64,000 bases of DNA from the NCBI RefSeq assembly GCF_028769735.1, contig NC_088172.1, forward strand, positions 63,953,075 through 64,017,074. Direction: 5' to 3'. The stretch is from Zonotrichia leucophrys gambelii (lineage: Eukaryota; Chordata; Aves; Passeriformes; Passerellidae). The position numbers were made by a program, and so were the translations under genes. Below, piece after piece: positions 22,801 through 35,619 of this stretch; within the stretch, counting starts at the first letter, position 1; every line of letters begins with the position of its first letter. The notes below the pieces were generated by a model. That model searched no databases. It saw only the letters and a program-made list of their open reading frames with translations, and was not told where the DNA came from.

Positions 22801-25684
22801 AGCAACAGTGGTCAGAGGGTCAAGATTAACCCTTATGAACTGTTTTAACAGGCTTCCAGGTATTCCCATTTTCCAGCAAGTCTCCAGGAAGGCAGACTGT
22901 GATGGCCACTATGTGTTTTGAGGCATCAAAGAGGAACAAAACCCTCTGTTAGGATTTCATTCTCTAACTCTGTTAAAGCTGGGTGCAGATTGTGCAAATA
23001 ATTTTGTAAAGGTCCGAGGGCTCAGCAAGGTGGGAGTGAACATGAGGTGGTAAAGAAAACAGCACATAAGCCCTGAGTCTGCTATAGGGAGAGAAAGCCT
23101 CAGGCACTGAAAGGAGTGGGCTTGGGCTTCAGAGGTGTTTTACTTTTAAATCCCTATGCCTGGTTAGAGAAAACTCATTACCACTTTTATGTTGAGATAT
23201 CTGTGAGGGATCTGCCTGCAAAATTATAGTGTCTAGGGAAAAAACTACATGAGCATACATTTTCAACAAATTCCCTGTGTTGATCAGAAAAGGAGGCTGT
23301 CTTTAAAGGCTGTTCCACTCTTTCAGCTGAATACATACCAGGAATGAAGAGCTCTTCAGGTGTGTATTGACATTTTTATCCATATAAAGCACTGCTGCCC
23401 CATTAAAAAATCTGTGTATCTGGTGTGTGTGTGCAAATTTTGTCTGCTTCTTTTGCACATTATTTCCATGACTTGTTGATATTCAAGCCAGTGCTATAGA
23501 AAATTGGCTATTTTTCACTTCACACAGGGAATTAATTATACTTTTGCCATTCTGACTTGCAGAATTCATGCCAGATAATTTTCCTGTAAGATTAGGGGAC
23601 TAAGCAAACCTATGAAGAGCCAAACAGCCCCACACCCCCCCTCCCCATAATGCAGGACAGACAATCAGAGGACAATTAATGTCCTCAGGAAGGTTTATGC
23701 ATTTTGGCTTGCATCCGAGCACAAACATGATAATGGCTGCAAAAAAAACACATTTGTCCACAGCCTGTGCCAACTTTTAGCTTGAAATCCATGAACTGTT
23801 CCATATGTGACAGACTGATAGGACAACCCCACGGACAGACCATGGGTCTCTGCTCACAGAGTGCTGGGTGAGCAGCAGCAGCCCCTCTGGGTGAGTGAGA
23901 TTCCTGCAGCCCTGCTTGCTCATGTATCCTGCAAAAAGACATCCATCCTGCTCCATCCTGTTCAGGACAGGCTACCAGCAGCGTGTGCCAAGCCCCAAAC
24001 TGCCTGGATCCCTGGGTAACAGCTCCTCAGAGGACATTTACCAGTTCTAAGCTCGGTGCTCTGGTGCTGGCCCAGCTCCACCCAGTCCCTGCAGCACCAA
24101 GGGGTCCAGGAATCCCGGGGTGTGCTGCACACACCCTGCCCACACAGGCCAGGAGAAAAGGAGGGCATTGCCTCACCTGGAAATGCCTGAAATTCCTGCA
24201 GACCACAGGTGCTCCCTCTGTACAAGCTTACCCAGCACCTCCAGGGACCTTCCTTCCCTGTACTCCAGCTTTTCCTCTCTGCCTCCTCACTCCTGGTCCT
24301 GCCTAACCTTGGCAGGGCAAGGGTTCACCCTGTCCTTCCCTCCCGGGAGTGCACGTCCTCTCTTGGACCGTGCAAGGGTTTGGATTGAAACTTTGCTTTG
24401 TGGAGCCATTCCTAGTTTTGGAGTGGGTTTTCCTTTCCAAGAATCTGCTCTCCAGTACAAGCAAGTGAAGAAATTTCCTCTTGTAACTAGTCCTTGAGCT
24501 TAAAAAAAAATACATCTTTTCTTTGAAAAAAGCTGGTTTCATTTGATAAGTTTTTAGTTTTAAATACAAAGGTCAATGTGGGTTTTATGTGTCAGCTCTA
24601 AGAAACCTTCATTTACCCTTTAAAGAACTTTCATTTACCTTCTAAAAACCTGCCCTATAGTTGAACCTGGAGGCCTGAGCAGGATTTCTCTCTCAGAATT
24701 CCAAAAAGCATCCTTCCATGTTCCTCATGAGGATTTTGAACACCTCCAAAGAAGGATCACAGACTCCAATAAATGCATTGTATGGGATATCATGCCCTGA
24801 GACTCTGCCCACTATGCAGACCTGGCCTGTAATCCCAAAGTTTCCATTTCCCTTTGTGTAATCTCAGTGTCTGCCTGCCTGGGGCACACCAGTTTCCTGG
24901 CCAGCAATGCCACTTGGCCAAACCATGAGCTCAGAGATTTTACATCAGTTTTTCTTTGCAGCTGAGTGTCTGTGCCCATCCATTCCCTCCATCACCTGCT
25001 CAGTGCTCACAGTCCCGGCAGAGCTGAGCACACAAACATCACACAAACATCCTTCCCCAGGCATGGTGATGTGTGTTTCACCCAGCCTGAGCACACGGGG
25101 GGAGCACACACGAGTCACAAGTGAGTGACCTGTGGAGGAAAGCCTCTCCCAGGCCCCACAGACAGGGGTGGATGTCAGTGATTTAGAGCTGCTGTCGGCA
25201 GAAAACAAGGGGACGATGGCTCCATTGCTCTGCACACAGCAGGGAGCGAGGGAGCAGATATCGGGCTCAAGCAGGCCTTGCTTTGTGTCAGCAATAGCTG
25301 AAGGGTCACAGGAGGATCCTGTTATTAAAGAAAATAAATTTGGGTAAGTTGGGCAGTTATCCTCCAGTGAGCTGTTTGAGGCTGATTGATTGGCCCACAA
25401 CTGGTACCAGGAGCATGAGGGCTCTCTGACCGACTGCTGCTTTTACAGCCCTACTTCTCCTTCTCCCCCGTCTCCACTTTGTTTTCTTTAATAGATGAGC
25501 AGAATAAAATGCAGGTGAACTCTGTGAACTGCAAACAATGGGAGCTCAAAGCTTCTTGAATTGAGACATTCAGGGGCAGCACAGTATGTACTTTGTGCTG
25601 GGCAGGGCCTCGATGCCTCTGGAGGAAAGTGAGCCACTTGTTTGGAGCACACACAGCAGCAAAGGGAATAAAATTGTAACATTT
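16826..25684. other. Intergenic region, no recognisable gene
   Basis: About 8.9 kb without a supported exon. Open frames such as 20383-20904 (173 codons, minus) and 17153-17584 (143 codons, minus) match nothing I recognise. AT-leaning stretches at about 19120-19350 and 20920-21200 are the quietest parts and could be regulatory. Around 22490-22690 TATA-like and AATAAA-like strings occur close together, but no long terminal repeat structure could be established. Confidence 0.55.
20920..21200. promoter_or_regulatory. Weak candidate non-coding regulatory element
   Basis: An AT-rich stretch holding several TAAT/ATTA homeodomain-type cores (for example GGCAATTAATGCC, TGCTAATAAAAATTAG) without simple repeats or transposon similarity. 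Long-range enhancers in gene deserts often look like this, but composition alone is weak evidence and no comparison was possible. Confidence 0.2.
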
Positions 25685-26042
25685 GAGAGAAGGAAAGGAG
25701 AGAGGGGAGAGGGGAGAGGGGAGAGGGGAGGGGGAGGGGAGAGGGGAGGAGGGGGAAGGGAAAGGAGGGGAGAAGGAGGGAAGGGAAGGGAAGGGAAGGG
25801 AAGGGAAGGGAAGGGAAGGGAAGGGAAGGGAAGGGAAGGGAAGGGAAGGGAAGGGAAGGGAAGGGAAGGGAAGGGAAGGGAAGGGAAGGGAAGGGAAGGA
25901 AAGGAAAGGAAAGGAAAGGAAAGGAAAGGAAAGGAAAGAAAGGAAAGGAAAGGAAAGGAAAGGAAAGGAAAGGAAGAAAGGAAAGGAAAGGAAAGGGAGA
26001 AAGGGAGGGAAAGGGAAAAGGAAAAGGAGAAAGGAAAGGAAA
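25685..26042 (+). repeat. 358-nt uninterrupted purine tract with (AAGGG)n and (AAGGA)n
   Basis: Every base from 25685 to 26042 is A or G. Substructure in order: four 7-nt AGAGGGG units at about 25701-25728, mixed G-rich purines to 25780, 23 perfect AAGGG units at 25781-25895, then AAGGA/AAAGG-type units with a few interruptions to about 25998, then irregular GGGAAA/GGAAAA sequence. The AAGGG block is a mirror repeat with GGG runs spaced by AA, so it fits both triplex (H-DNA) and G-quadruplex formation. The long + and - open frames crossing it are artefacts of low complexity. Confidence 0.97.
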
Positions 26043-28048
26043 TAAGGAAGTGAGCCTAAATCAAAGTGAGCCAGTCGCCATGGAAGGGAAATCAGCCCCT
26101 CCAAACTCTACTCAGTGACTGCAGCTTGGAAGGAGATGGCAGCTGAGGACTTGAGAGGAGGCAGGCATAAGAGTGCTGAGAAGAGAATTAGTATGTGAAT
26201 GCACAAAAAGGAAAGTCAAGGTGATATAGGGGAGGTTTCTTCAAGAACTTGTGCTAAGGAAGGGGTGTGATTAAGAGGACAAAAGAGAGGAAGACCTCCA
26301 GAGGATGTAGGCATATCTCTCAGTGTAAACAAGAGCAAAAAACATTCCTGTGTCAAAGTGGGTAACTGGGAACTGCTGGGTTTCTGGCTGTAGTCCACAG
26401 TCTAATATAACTTTAAAAGAAACTCAGTAGTGTATGTGCATGGGGAGGTAGACTACATTGCCCATGAAGTAGCCTGGAGGGTCTGGAGAGACCAAGAGAT
26501 GCAGCAGCATTCTGCATCAGGAAAAAAAGTAGTAAAATGAAGGATGGTACTTAGAAATTTGTGTCCTACCTGACTGAGAGAGCAAGAGGGATGCAAAACA
26601 ATCAAGGACAAATGCAGGTGGGAGAGAGGAGATTAAAGGCACTTCTATCATGCAGGATGCCAGCTCCTGCTCAGTGTGAGCCTGGCCTGGGGCATTAGGG
26701 TGAGCATTTAACAGGAAAGAGCCTGTATTAATAGCAGGGACTGTATGGACTCCAGCGTCCAGGCACAAACCACAGCAGTCCAGTGGGAAGAGCAGCCTGC
26801 ATGCTACCTGTTGAGGACTGAGAAGAGCATCCCTATGACAGAGCATCAAGGAGGAAAAGGAAATATCCATTGTTCTTTTGACATAGGAATGGTATTTCTA
26901 CGGGACTGGACATTGCCTGGAGTCTGTAGAAACTTGGAGGAAGGCATTATCACTTCCATCTCCTCTGGAGAAGGGGGGAATTTGTCTCTGGGAAGGGTCT
27001 GCCCTCCCCAGGCATGGGGCTGCAGAGGGAATTAATTCCCACAGCACTGGCCCCTTAACATCAGCAGTAACGAGGCAGAGAGTATGATCTCTGAGTGGGT
27101 AAAAACCTATTTTATCATTGCATTCCCCAGAATGTATTTCAGGGAAAGCCTTAGGTATTTCCTGCTGCCTTGGGTATCACAACAAGATGGGTCAATTTGT
27201 TCATGTGCAGGGAGTATTTCTTCATGCTGGACAATGGGCTGCTCTCCAGACAACAGGGAGGCTGCCTGGGTTGTGTTCAGCATTTGTTATAAACATTTGT
27301 CATCTTCTATGGGAATGGTGGTGTGGTGAACAACCAGTGTCCAGCAGAAATATGATAGTGAGGTGGAGGAAAAAGTGTCCTCAGTGACACAGCAGATGTG
27401 ATAGACAGCTGTCACTGCAAAGTCACACTGTTTACGACTTGAGTGAAAGACAAAAATGGAAAGTAAGAGAACAATGATTCACTTTAGGCAAACAGGGTGG
27501 AACTAATATTGGGAAAATCTAGTGGTGCTCATCACCTAGGAAAGAGTTAATTCCTGTACGAGCTTCTCCTAGCACAGAAGCTGGGAAGACTGACATCTCC
27601 CTCAGGCAATGATCAGCCATTGAGATTTTTCCCTGATGATGTAACAGTTGCAACGTGACATCTTGCACACCTTTCCTGGTTGGGGTGGTTATCTGCAGAA
27701 CAGGAATGATACCCCTACACATTGCTCTGGCAGTCGCCATAATACCATGAAACTCAGATAATTTATTTACTTTGTAATAAAATCAATTTTTCTTTTTTAA
27801 TAAAATAAATTATTATTTTATCAATCATTTGTTGTGTAGAACTGTGAGCCTCATTCTTGCATTTCAGCTCTTCCAGCATGGACCAATTATATCAACATTT
27901 AGGATATAAATGAGGGTGTGTAATGGAGGGAAATTAATCCAGTACTTCAAAAGTAGTGACCTTCATTGCATTGGTGAGAGGACAGTGAATCCTTCCCCTG
28001 GTGTTCAGGAGAAATGCTGGAAGGGTATTTGTCTCCTATAGGCTCCTG
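26043..28048. other. Intergenic region, no recognisable gene
   Basis: Sequence without a supported exon. The notable part is an AT-rich stretch at about 27751-27830 with three AATAAA hexamers (27776, 27799, 27804) and near-palindromic TAAAATAAATTATTATTTTA at 27801-27820. No upstream exon or downstream GT-rich element makes these look like a real polyadenylation site. Confidence 0.55.
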
Positions 28049-28061
28049 CACACACACACAC

Positions 28062-28092
<31 letters not shown>
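28049..28092 (+). repeat. Compound (CA)n-(TA)n microsatellite
   Basis: About six CA units (28049-28061) run into TA repeats with one CA interruption, to 28092. The pure TA part at 28072-28092 is self-complementary and could extrude as a hairpin. Length polymorphism is likely. Confidence 0.95.
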
Positions 28093-28700
28093 CCTGCGTG
28101 CCTGTGTAAATGTTTAAAGTAAGGTGGAGCTGCTCAAAAAGCACCAGGCAACCAAATCCTCCAACACAAGTCACAAGTCAAGGGCTGGGCTGCTTTTCCA
28201 GAATAAATTTATAGTTTTTATAGTGGAGGGAAGCAATCATTTTGTGATTGCTGTGGGCTATTTTAGGTATCTACCACAGGAGAAGATGAATTGTTTCCTG
28301 TAAATGCCTGTTTATCTCTTTGAACTGAGCCCAGGGTGTCTGGCTCACGTGTAGATGTCACTCACACGTAAAGACGTTTCAGACAATTCTACTGCAAAGT
28401 CTGGGAAGAGACCGCAGGCAAATTTCCCAGGAGAACTCAAGCTCCATTTAACAAAGAGCTAAATGAACAGGTTCTTAGATCCCAAGGAAACAACTGAAAA
28501 CATGGCTCCTACTGCTCCTGAAAAGCTTCTTCTGCGTTAACTACATGGTTGTGGAAGTCTTTGTTGCATCTTCCCCTCAGAAATGAAGTGTTGGTAGCTG
28601 AGCTCCAAAGGCAGTGCTGGCAGTGCAGCCTGTTCAGTAGCACAGCCCCAGCCTGTCTGTGGGGCATCTGCTCTGCTCTGGAGCTTCACTGGCTATTTCA
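28093..28700. other. Intergenic, nothing recognised
   Basis: Mid-GC unique-looking sequence between the microsatellite and a CR1 fragment. The open frame starting at 28549 runs into the CR1 copy and is not a gene. Confidence 0.55.
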
Positions 28701-28905
28701 CACAGAACATGCTGAGTTGAAAAAGACCCACAGGAGAATTAAGTCCATTTTCCAGCCCTGCACAGAACAGCCCCAGGAGCCACACCGTGTGCCTGAGAGC
28801 ATTGTCCAAATGCTTCTTGAGCTCTGTCAGGCTTGGTGCTGTGACCATTTCCCTGGGAAGCTGTTCCCATGCCCAACCCCTCTCTGGGTGCCCAAAGGCA
28901 GAAAG
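28701..28905 (-). mobile_element. CR1 LINE 3' fragment (minus strand)
   Basis: On the + strand it reads CACAGAACATGCTGAGTTGA, then GTGTGCCTGAGAGCATTGTCC, GAGCTCTGTCAGGCTTGGTG, CTGTGACCATTTCCCTGGG and CCTCTCTGGGTGCCC. This is the reverse complement of a common avian CR1 3' region. The 5' part is missing. Confidence 0.88.
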
Positions 28906-29963
28906 GCCAGAACACTTAGGCAGTTAAATGCTGAGTATTTGCCAAAGTTTCTGAAAGAGAGCCAGGTGTAGAAAAGCACAGGTTAGCAAGGGGCAGCACC
29001 TGGCTTGGGATGGCTGCTGTTGGAGTAGGTGTGCAGCTCTGACTGCTACAGAAGGGAGCCAAGTGGAGTAAAAAAACTCCAACAGAACATAGGCAGAGTG
29101 CTGCAGGGGATGCAGGAAAGGCAGGAAGTTTAGCAATCCTGGATTTGTACTCTCAGAGGAGATAAGGAGATGGGGCAGTTATAATGAAGAATGCTTTGCT
29201 TGTCTCTCGCACTTCCCTGCTAAGGGCATGAGATGTTCACATCCTCATGTCACTGTGGGGTGGCTACTTGTTCCCACCTGTTACAGAGGGAAGCAGAGAG
29301 AAGGAATGCTGAAAGTGAGCCCACACAAAGCCAGGCAATGGCAGCACTGGGAAGAGAGCCACAGCTTCCAAGCCCTCACCCTCTACTTCATTGGCAGGTG
29401 GTGCCACATATGCTGAAAGACTGAGGCTCTCAGACAACCTGCACAGCATCATGCACAGCAAGATAGATACTACTTGAGGAACAGAAAAGGGTCAGAAAAT
29501 TGAAAGAAATATTTTAAAACTTGGTTTGCCTAGGGTAGGGCAGCAGGAAGTTTGCTGAGGTGATCAGTGATTATGAAGACAAGTGGGGTGTGCACTGAGA
29601 TTTGTGGTCACAATCTGAAAGTGTCCTTTTGAACAAGGATGCTTGTTCAGTTTCAAGTAAGATAGGGCAAGGGCCACCCACAGTACTGATCAGACTAGAC
29701 AGAATCATCCTGAGCCTTGCAATGATCCATTAACTTTGACTTTTTTTACTTCCTCAATGAAAGCCATCTTACGGCACCTGAGTGTGCCTCAGTTTCCATT
29801 CTAGGATGGAAAGATCAGTAGTCCCTGCCTGGGAGAGTGAGGGGAGGAAGAAATGTTTCTGACATAGTTGCCATTTTAGTTTCTGATACTGAGGTAGAAA
29901 ATGTCTGGAGTACAAAGCCTAGTAGCTGAATAGAGCCCTTCAAGAAGGGCATCTCTGGGCCAG
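28906..29963. other. Intergenic, nothing recognised
   Basis: About 1 kb between two CR1 fragments. Short open frames on both strands have no recognisable product. Confidence 0.55.
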
Positions 29964-30145
29964 GATCATGGGATCACAGAATAATTCTGGTTGGAAGGGT
30001 CACCTGTGGACTCTTTAGGCCAAGCCCTGCTCAAAGCCAGGCCAGCTTTGAGGTCAGGCCAGGTTGCTCAGGACTTGATCCATCTGGGGTTTGAAAGCCC
30101 CCAGGGATGGAGACAGCACAGCCTCTGCTGCTCTGAGTTGACTGG
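29964..30145 (-). mobile_element. CR1 LINE 3' fragment (minus strand, diverged)
   Basis: On the + strand it begins ATCATGGGATCACAGAATAA and continues TTCTGGTTGGAAGGGTCACC, CAGGTTGCTCAGGACTTGATCC, and GCCCCCAGGGATGGAGACAGCA. These match the reverse complement of the CR1 3' end. It is older-looking than the copy at 57916, with more substitutions. Confidence 0.8.
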
Positions 30146-33100
30146 GGGGTGAACATGGAGGCAAGAGAGACAGAGCTGCCAGATGTGGTTCCATTTCAGG
30201 AAGCTTTAATGAGCCATAAGGCTGAAGGATTTCCTGTAGTCAAAATTCTGTGCCTGCTTCCAAGCCTGCTTGTCTCCAGTTTCGCTGCAAGATCCATGAT
30301 GCAGTGTGTTGTGGCACTGGTGTGACTGTCTTGGTGCAGAGCAGTGGCTGGAATGTATTCCCAGTAGATGATGCAGGCTATCCTGACCTCACACTATTAG
30401 ACCTTGGTCTTATTTGCCTACTATTAAAGTCTGGGTGTGTTAAATGTATTAGATCAAAAGTAAGACTGGTATTTCTACTGCACGAATCAGCATGGTGACA
30501 TGCAGACATGTTTTAGAAAGAAGGCAGGTAAATATTTAGAGAAGATATATCCCTGGCTTCTGAGAGAAAATAAATGATATGTACTGGTATATGATGAAAG
30601 TAATGAAATCTGATATTCCTTTTGGTTTCTTCTCTACTTAGACCTTTTTTCCTCTTCCTAAATGAAAGCCCAAAATATTAAGGATTTATTCTGCAGGAGA
30701 CTGACATTCTCTTCCTAAAGCCCTGAAGGCTTAAAAAAGTTCAAACCCAGACATTTGTCAAATGAAATATTATGTTCAGTTCGAAACTCAGCTTAAGCAC
30801 TGTCTGTGTTATCCCGTTACTGAGGCTTCCCTAAATCCCATTTGCACATCAGAGCTGCACATTGCTGTACAGATTATTGTGGTTACTTACAGTGGCCTCT
30901 GACAACACTCCTACTGTAACAGTCTGTCATTCCTGCAAAAGGGAGGCTTTCAGACAGGATTGAGGGAAGGAAAAAGAGACTGGGGTCTCTCTTCTGTATC
31001 TTTGGCAGAGACCAACACCTTCATTTGGGACCAGAAGTGAGCCTTAGGACCATCATCCACAGGAGCTGTCCAAGAGTGCCAGCCTCCCACTGCCCAACCC
31101 CTGCCAGTTCCTGCCTTCTCCACTATGATTTCTCATCTCTCCCTAGCTGTGACCAAAAATGACCAAAGCTGTCACTAGGTAAAGATTTGTTCCTATGAGC
31201 TCCGTCCAAAGAATCTCAGGTTTTTGCAGTGTTGGTCTCCAGGAAGACAGAAATCCACCTTTGCAACTTGCTGCCTGCTCTCCATAGAAGATTGGGATGA
31301 GACCACCTTGCATGCCCCCAGCATGTCCCAAACCCAGCAGAGCAAGAAATCTCCAGTCACAGCTTGATTCTGTAATAGTGTAGCATGGTTTTGGATATGT
31401 GCAGCTCCACATATGATGCTTCCAGTAACAGGAAAAGAGAGGAACTCTTTTCCTACCACTCCATGTAGTTTGGCAGGCGATGTGGGAAGGACCAGCCTGT
31501 CCCTGTTAGTGATGATGAGGAGCACAACAAAGGTTCTGGCTTTCTGAGCCATGTGGAGCCAGGAGCCAGGATGGGGTTTTTCACTGCCCTGAGATTCTCC
31601 TGTCATATTCAGATTGTCACTGTTTGGATCCATCCCCAGATGGCTGGATATTTAATAGTCTTCAGGGTTTTGAGGAGGGAAGGTAGAAAGGAGGAAAGGC
31701 TTAAAACTTGTCTTTTTGGCTCAGACAGCCTTTCTTTCATTTTGTCTTTGCACCTGGAATGCACTCGTCTGGCCCCTTTGCAGCATGCACATCCACATCC
31801 ACCTAGTTATTCCCTGTGGCAAACCTACCAATATTCTGTGTGCACACAGGCTTTCCTAAAGCTCACCTTCTTTGTGAAGTCAAAGCAATGACCTTTTCAA
31901 AGTCTTTCAAGGCCCTCATTGAACAGCAAGGCAATTATAGCCAAATATTTGTATATGTACTTGCCAATGTACTTCAAAATTCCCACACAGTAGATCTCAA
32001 TTACAATTGTCTTTCTTGGATATGAGTTGCAATAATAACCACAGAAAATATGCATCTTGGATCAGTCCTTGGTTAAGCTGGAAGTAGAGAGTGGAGACAT
32101 CATGTTCCTCATGAGCTGTAATACCTCTAGACTCACACTGAGAATGAAAGAAGAATTTGGTCAAAGGGTCCAAATTTCTGGCTGAGCAATTCTGACCCAT
32201 TGTCCCTCCTGGCTGAGCACATAAGTAGCAGCATTTAGGGTCATACTTCATGTCTAACTTTATCTCTCCACTGGATAGATGCTCAAAGGAGAACCAAGGG
32301 ACTGTCAGAGGGATCGGGGCAGGAAATGGTTTCATGAGCCAGAGAGAAATTGGAGAAGGTTAAAAATTAGCTGTGTGAATTCTCTGCTGATATCAGTTGG
32401 CCTAACATAATGAAGCTGCATTAATTTACTCTAGGAAACCATCTGACGCTACTCTTTGTGCAGGGCTGTGTTGACAGAGTAGCAGCCTCTCTGGGAAGGA
32501 CAGGGAAGGGGTCTGTGTCCTGTTCAGCATCGACCCTTTGGTGTGGACTTTGCATGGACATTTATCCCTGCACGGCAAGAGACAGTGAGTTTTGCACTTG
32601 TGAAAAATAATGAGTCTGGATGCAGAAAAGCCTTTGGAAACTAAATCATACCGAGTTTTCTCTATGTCTCCCCTAAATCTGGTTCAGTACTCCTCAGTAA
32701 CTTGCTCTGTAGATTGACAGTGTTTGCTGAAAAGAGTTTGTATGAAGCCTGCCCAGCTGAAATGGAGTCTGAGAATGCCCCCAGCTTGCAGTGCTGTCAT
32801 TAAACATTAACAGTGAGCAGCTGGGCTTTCCATGGGCTGCACAGACTTGTGCTCCTATCACTGCTAATGGAAGCAAGGAGAAGGAAGAAAGCACACCCTG
32901 ACATGCAGAGCCCAAACCCAAGTCGGAGGAACGTAAGAGCAATGGTTTCACACTGGGACTGCCTATCTTTGCCTTTGAGGATGAAGTGTGAGGCATGTGT
33001 CCCTAAGATGAGAGGCTGGGTTAAGCAGGGATGGAGCTGTCCCAAGCAGCCATTCATATTACTTTGGTGTTCACATCACTTTCCATCCAGCTGAGCACTG

Positions 33101-34560
33101 CAGTGGGGTTAGGCAGAGAGGACATTTCTCAGGGGCTCAGATCCAACATCAGACAACACAAAGAAAAATAAAAAAGGGGGGTTTAATTGATGATATTTGA
33201 GATGGACCTTTGTGGTGTCCCTGGGCTGTGCTAGCTGCTCCAAGCAGATTTGGGATGGTGCAGACCCCTTCCTATGGCAGAGCCAACACAGGAGCTGGCC
33301 ACTGCTAGCCTAGGCAGCTTCCAGGCTACAATTCCCAGCAGGTAACATTGATTTTTGCCCTGTAGACCTCATTGCTCTGCTGCAGACAGATGATGGCACT
33401 TCCTCCTACTCATACAGGACTGAGAGTGTCTCCCCTGCCACCAGTCTAGATACCGTTCAGCAGACAGCTGTGCTAACTCCCTGCAAATCCTTCAGAAGAG
33501 AATTTTGGGGAAAGGAGATGAAGACAGACAAAAGCTTAGGGGCTGAGAACATGAGTGTCCCAAGCTGGACTCGCCATCTCGTGCATTGTTCTGTGGTGAA
33601 TGCCCATGGGCAGCCACTTGCTGTTAGGGCAAGCAGCTCAGCCAGCTAAGGAGCCTCCCATCACCTGTGCCATGACCAACCCATGAGAGCAGCAGCTAAT
33701 GCAGGTTGCCACGGCACTGTGCCCACGGCTTTCATCTTCCCTTGGCTGCACAGCTGTACCTCTGGCTTCGCCTTTGAAGGCCCCTTTGCAATCATCTCAG
33801 GGATGGAAATCTGGGGTTGTGGCCCTGCAGACCACCGCACTAACCCTGACCAAATCCTGCTGCTGGCTTCTGCATTGGGCCTCTGCACAAGCACAGGTTG
33901 TACAGACTGGGGCTGAGGGCTGCAGAACATGGGGCTTCACCCCTGTTGGCTATGGGGGAAACCTTGCCCCAAGGCTCAAAGACACACACACCCAGGCAGT
34001 GAGGCCACCTGCAGTTAGGTAAGCTGTCTGAGTATCTCCTGATGATTGCATATTCAATGCCTCTCTTAACTGAGGTGGAGATTGTTGATCCCTTAAAGAC
34101 TGCCTGGTGACTGATTTCCTATGGCTCAGTCAAAGAAAAGAAACTCCTGGGTCTGGATTAGTAGATTGATTTAACCTGGACTCTTCTCTCCAAGTGAGAA
34201 CTGCTAGATGCTGGCATCACATCTGTATTCACATCAGACATGCACAATTTGCCCTGTGTACGTGCAGGAGTCACTTGGGGTAGTACCACTCAACTCCACA
34301 GAATCAAAATGAGCTGGGCTCAGGATGAGTGAGCTTTGTATCAATCCCAGCCCCTGTCTACACAGAAACTTGACTCTGCTTCCAAAAGAAAGCAAAATCC
34401 ACTCTCTTTTGGAGAGAGAGCATTTTCAGAATGGGATGCCACAGCTGCATAGGTGGACAGATCATTTCAACAGAAGTTAATGGGAGACATAAAACTAAGA
34501 ACTGCCAATTCCACAACTCAGAACACTAAAGTTTAGAAAATCTGTCCCTTATAATTCTCT

Positions 34561-34588
34561 TTTCTTTTTTTTTTTTCTCTTTTTTTGT
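34561..34588 (+). repeat. Poly-T/pyrimidine run
   Basis: Two T runs (13 and 7 bases) separated by CTC, following a CTTTTC segment. Low-complexity sequence in the gene desert. Confidence 0.75.
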
Positions 34589-35619
34589 TTGAAGGTTTTA
34601 CTGGAGGTTTCTTGGAATGGTGACGCATTTTTATACACTAATATGTGCTCCATGGATAGTAGAGGTGGTCTTTTTCCAGCCTAGACTCAATTCACGTTAG
34701 CACCCAGGGGAATACAATACACAGGAAGTCTTTAAAAATACAGGACAAGAGCGTGTGAGTGATGAAATAATAATTGGAAGCTCTATTCATCAGAGTATTT
34801 AAGCATCTGACTGATTCTGACCAGAAAGAGTTCCACTCTTCACTGGGATTAATCACAATACTACAAACAAATACTTTAAAATATCCTGCAGAATCATAGC
34901 CTGAACAAACAAAGCTCATTAATTTGATTTTTTTTTTAAATGTACATGTTTCAGGACCTGCACTTTGTTTGCTGGAGACTCTTGCAAGAGGTTTTACTGG
35001 GAAACCTGGAGTACATTTTAAAATCCTGTGTGAGGAGTCATGGAAAACAGATTTTAAATGCCCGTCCTTGAGCAGCTGTGCCAGGAGATCTGGTGCCAGC
35101 AGGGGAAGAGCCCCAGGGTCACGTGATTTATTGTTTGAACCATGTAGCTTGGATTTCGTGAATTTGCCATCCAATATTTAATGGAATAAATATCCAAACC
35201 GAGTTCTGTTTTAATACCTGATACATACTAGAAGCTTGGATAATTAGTAAATCTGAAGGAATCCCAGTATTATCCATGCTATTCCACCCACAGGGAAAAA
35301 GAAGTGAAATGCTTCCCTATCCTGAGAGCCACTCACTCAATCACAGTAATAATACTTCAGTTTTCCAAATGCGTCTTCCATTTCAAAGCACTTTTCAAAT
35401 GCTAATTAGCTCTGACCATAACCTTGCCAGAAAGGGAAATATTATCCCATACTAGACAGGTGAGGAAGACAAAGACCTAAAGAAGTTCCTTTCCCCAAAT
35501 CTCCCAGGAATCAGTGGTGGACAGAGCCGGGGAGCTCTTTTTCCCTTTTGATTTTTTCAGTGTCTGGTCTTGCGCTTTAGCTGTTTGCCTAATCTGTGTC
35601 TAGACGCTACTTCCTTGTC

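Noticed and set aside
25451..26104. Long open frames on both strands across the purine tract (217 codons minus, 155 codons plus)
   Set aside because: They read through a simple repeat (Phe/Leu/Pro/Ser-rich one way, Lys/Glu/Gly/Arg the other) and are an artefact of low complexity.
27776..27809. Three AATAAA hexamers as the end of a hidden gene
   Set aside because: No upstream exon and no GT-rich downstream element; they fall in a general AT-rich stretch.
28549..28971. 140-codon + strand frame
   Set aside because: Most of it lies on the reverse strand of a CR1 3' fragment, which is untranslated-type sequence.
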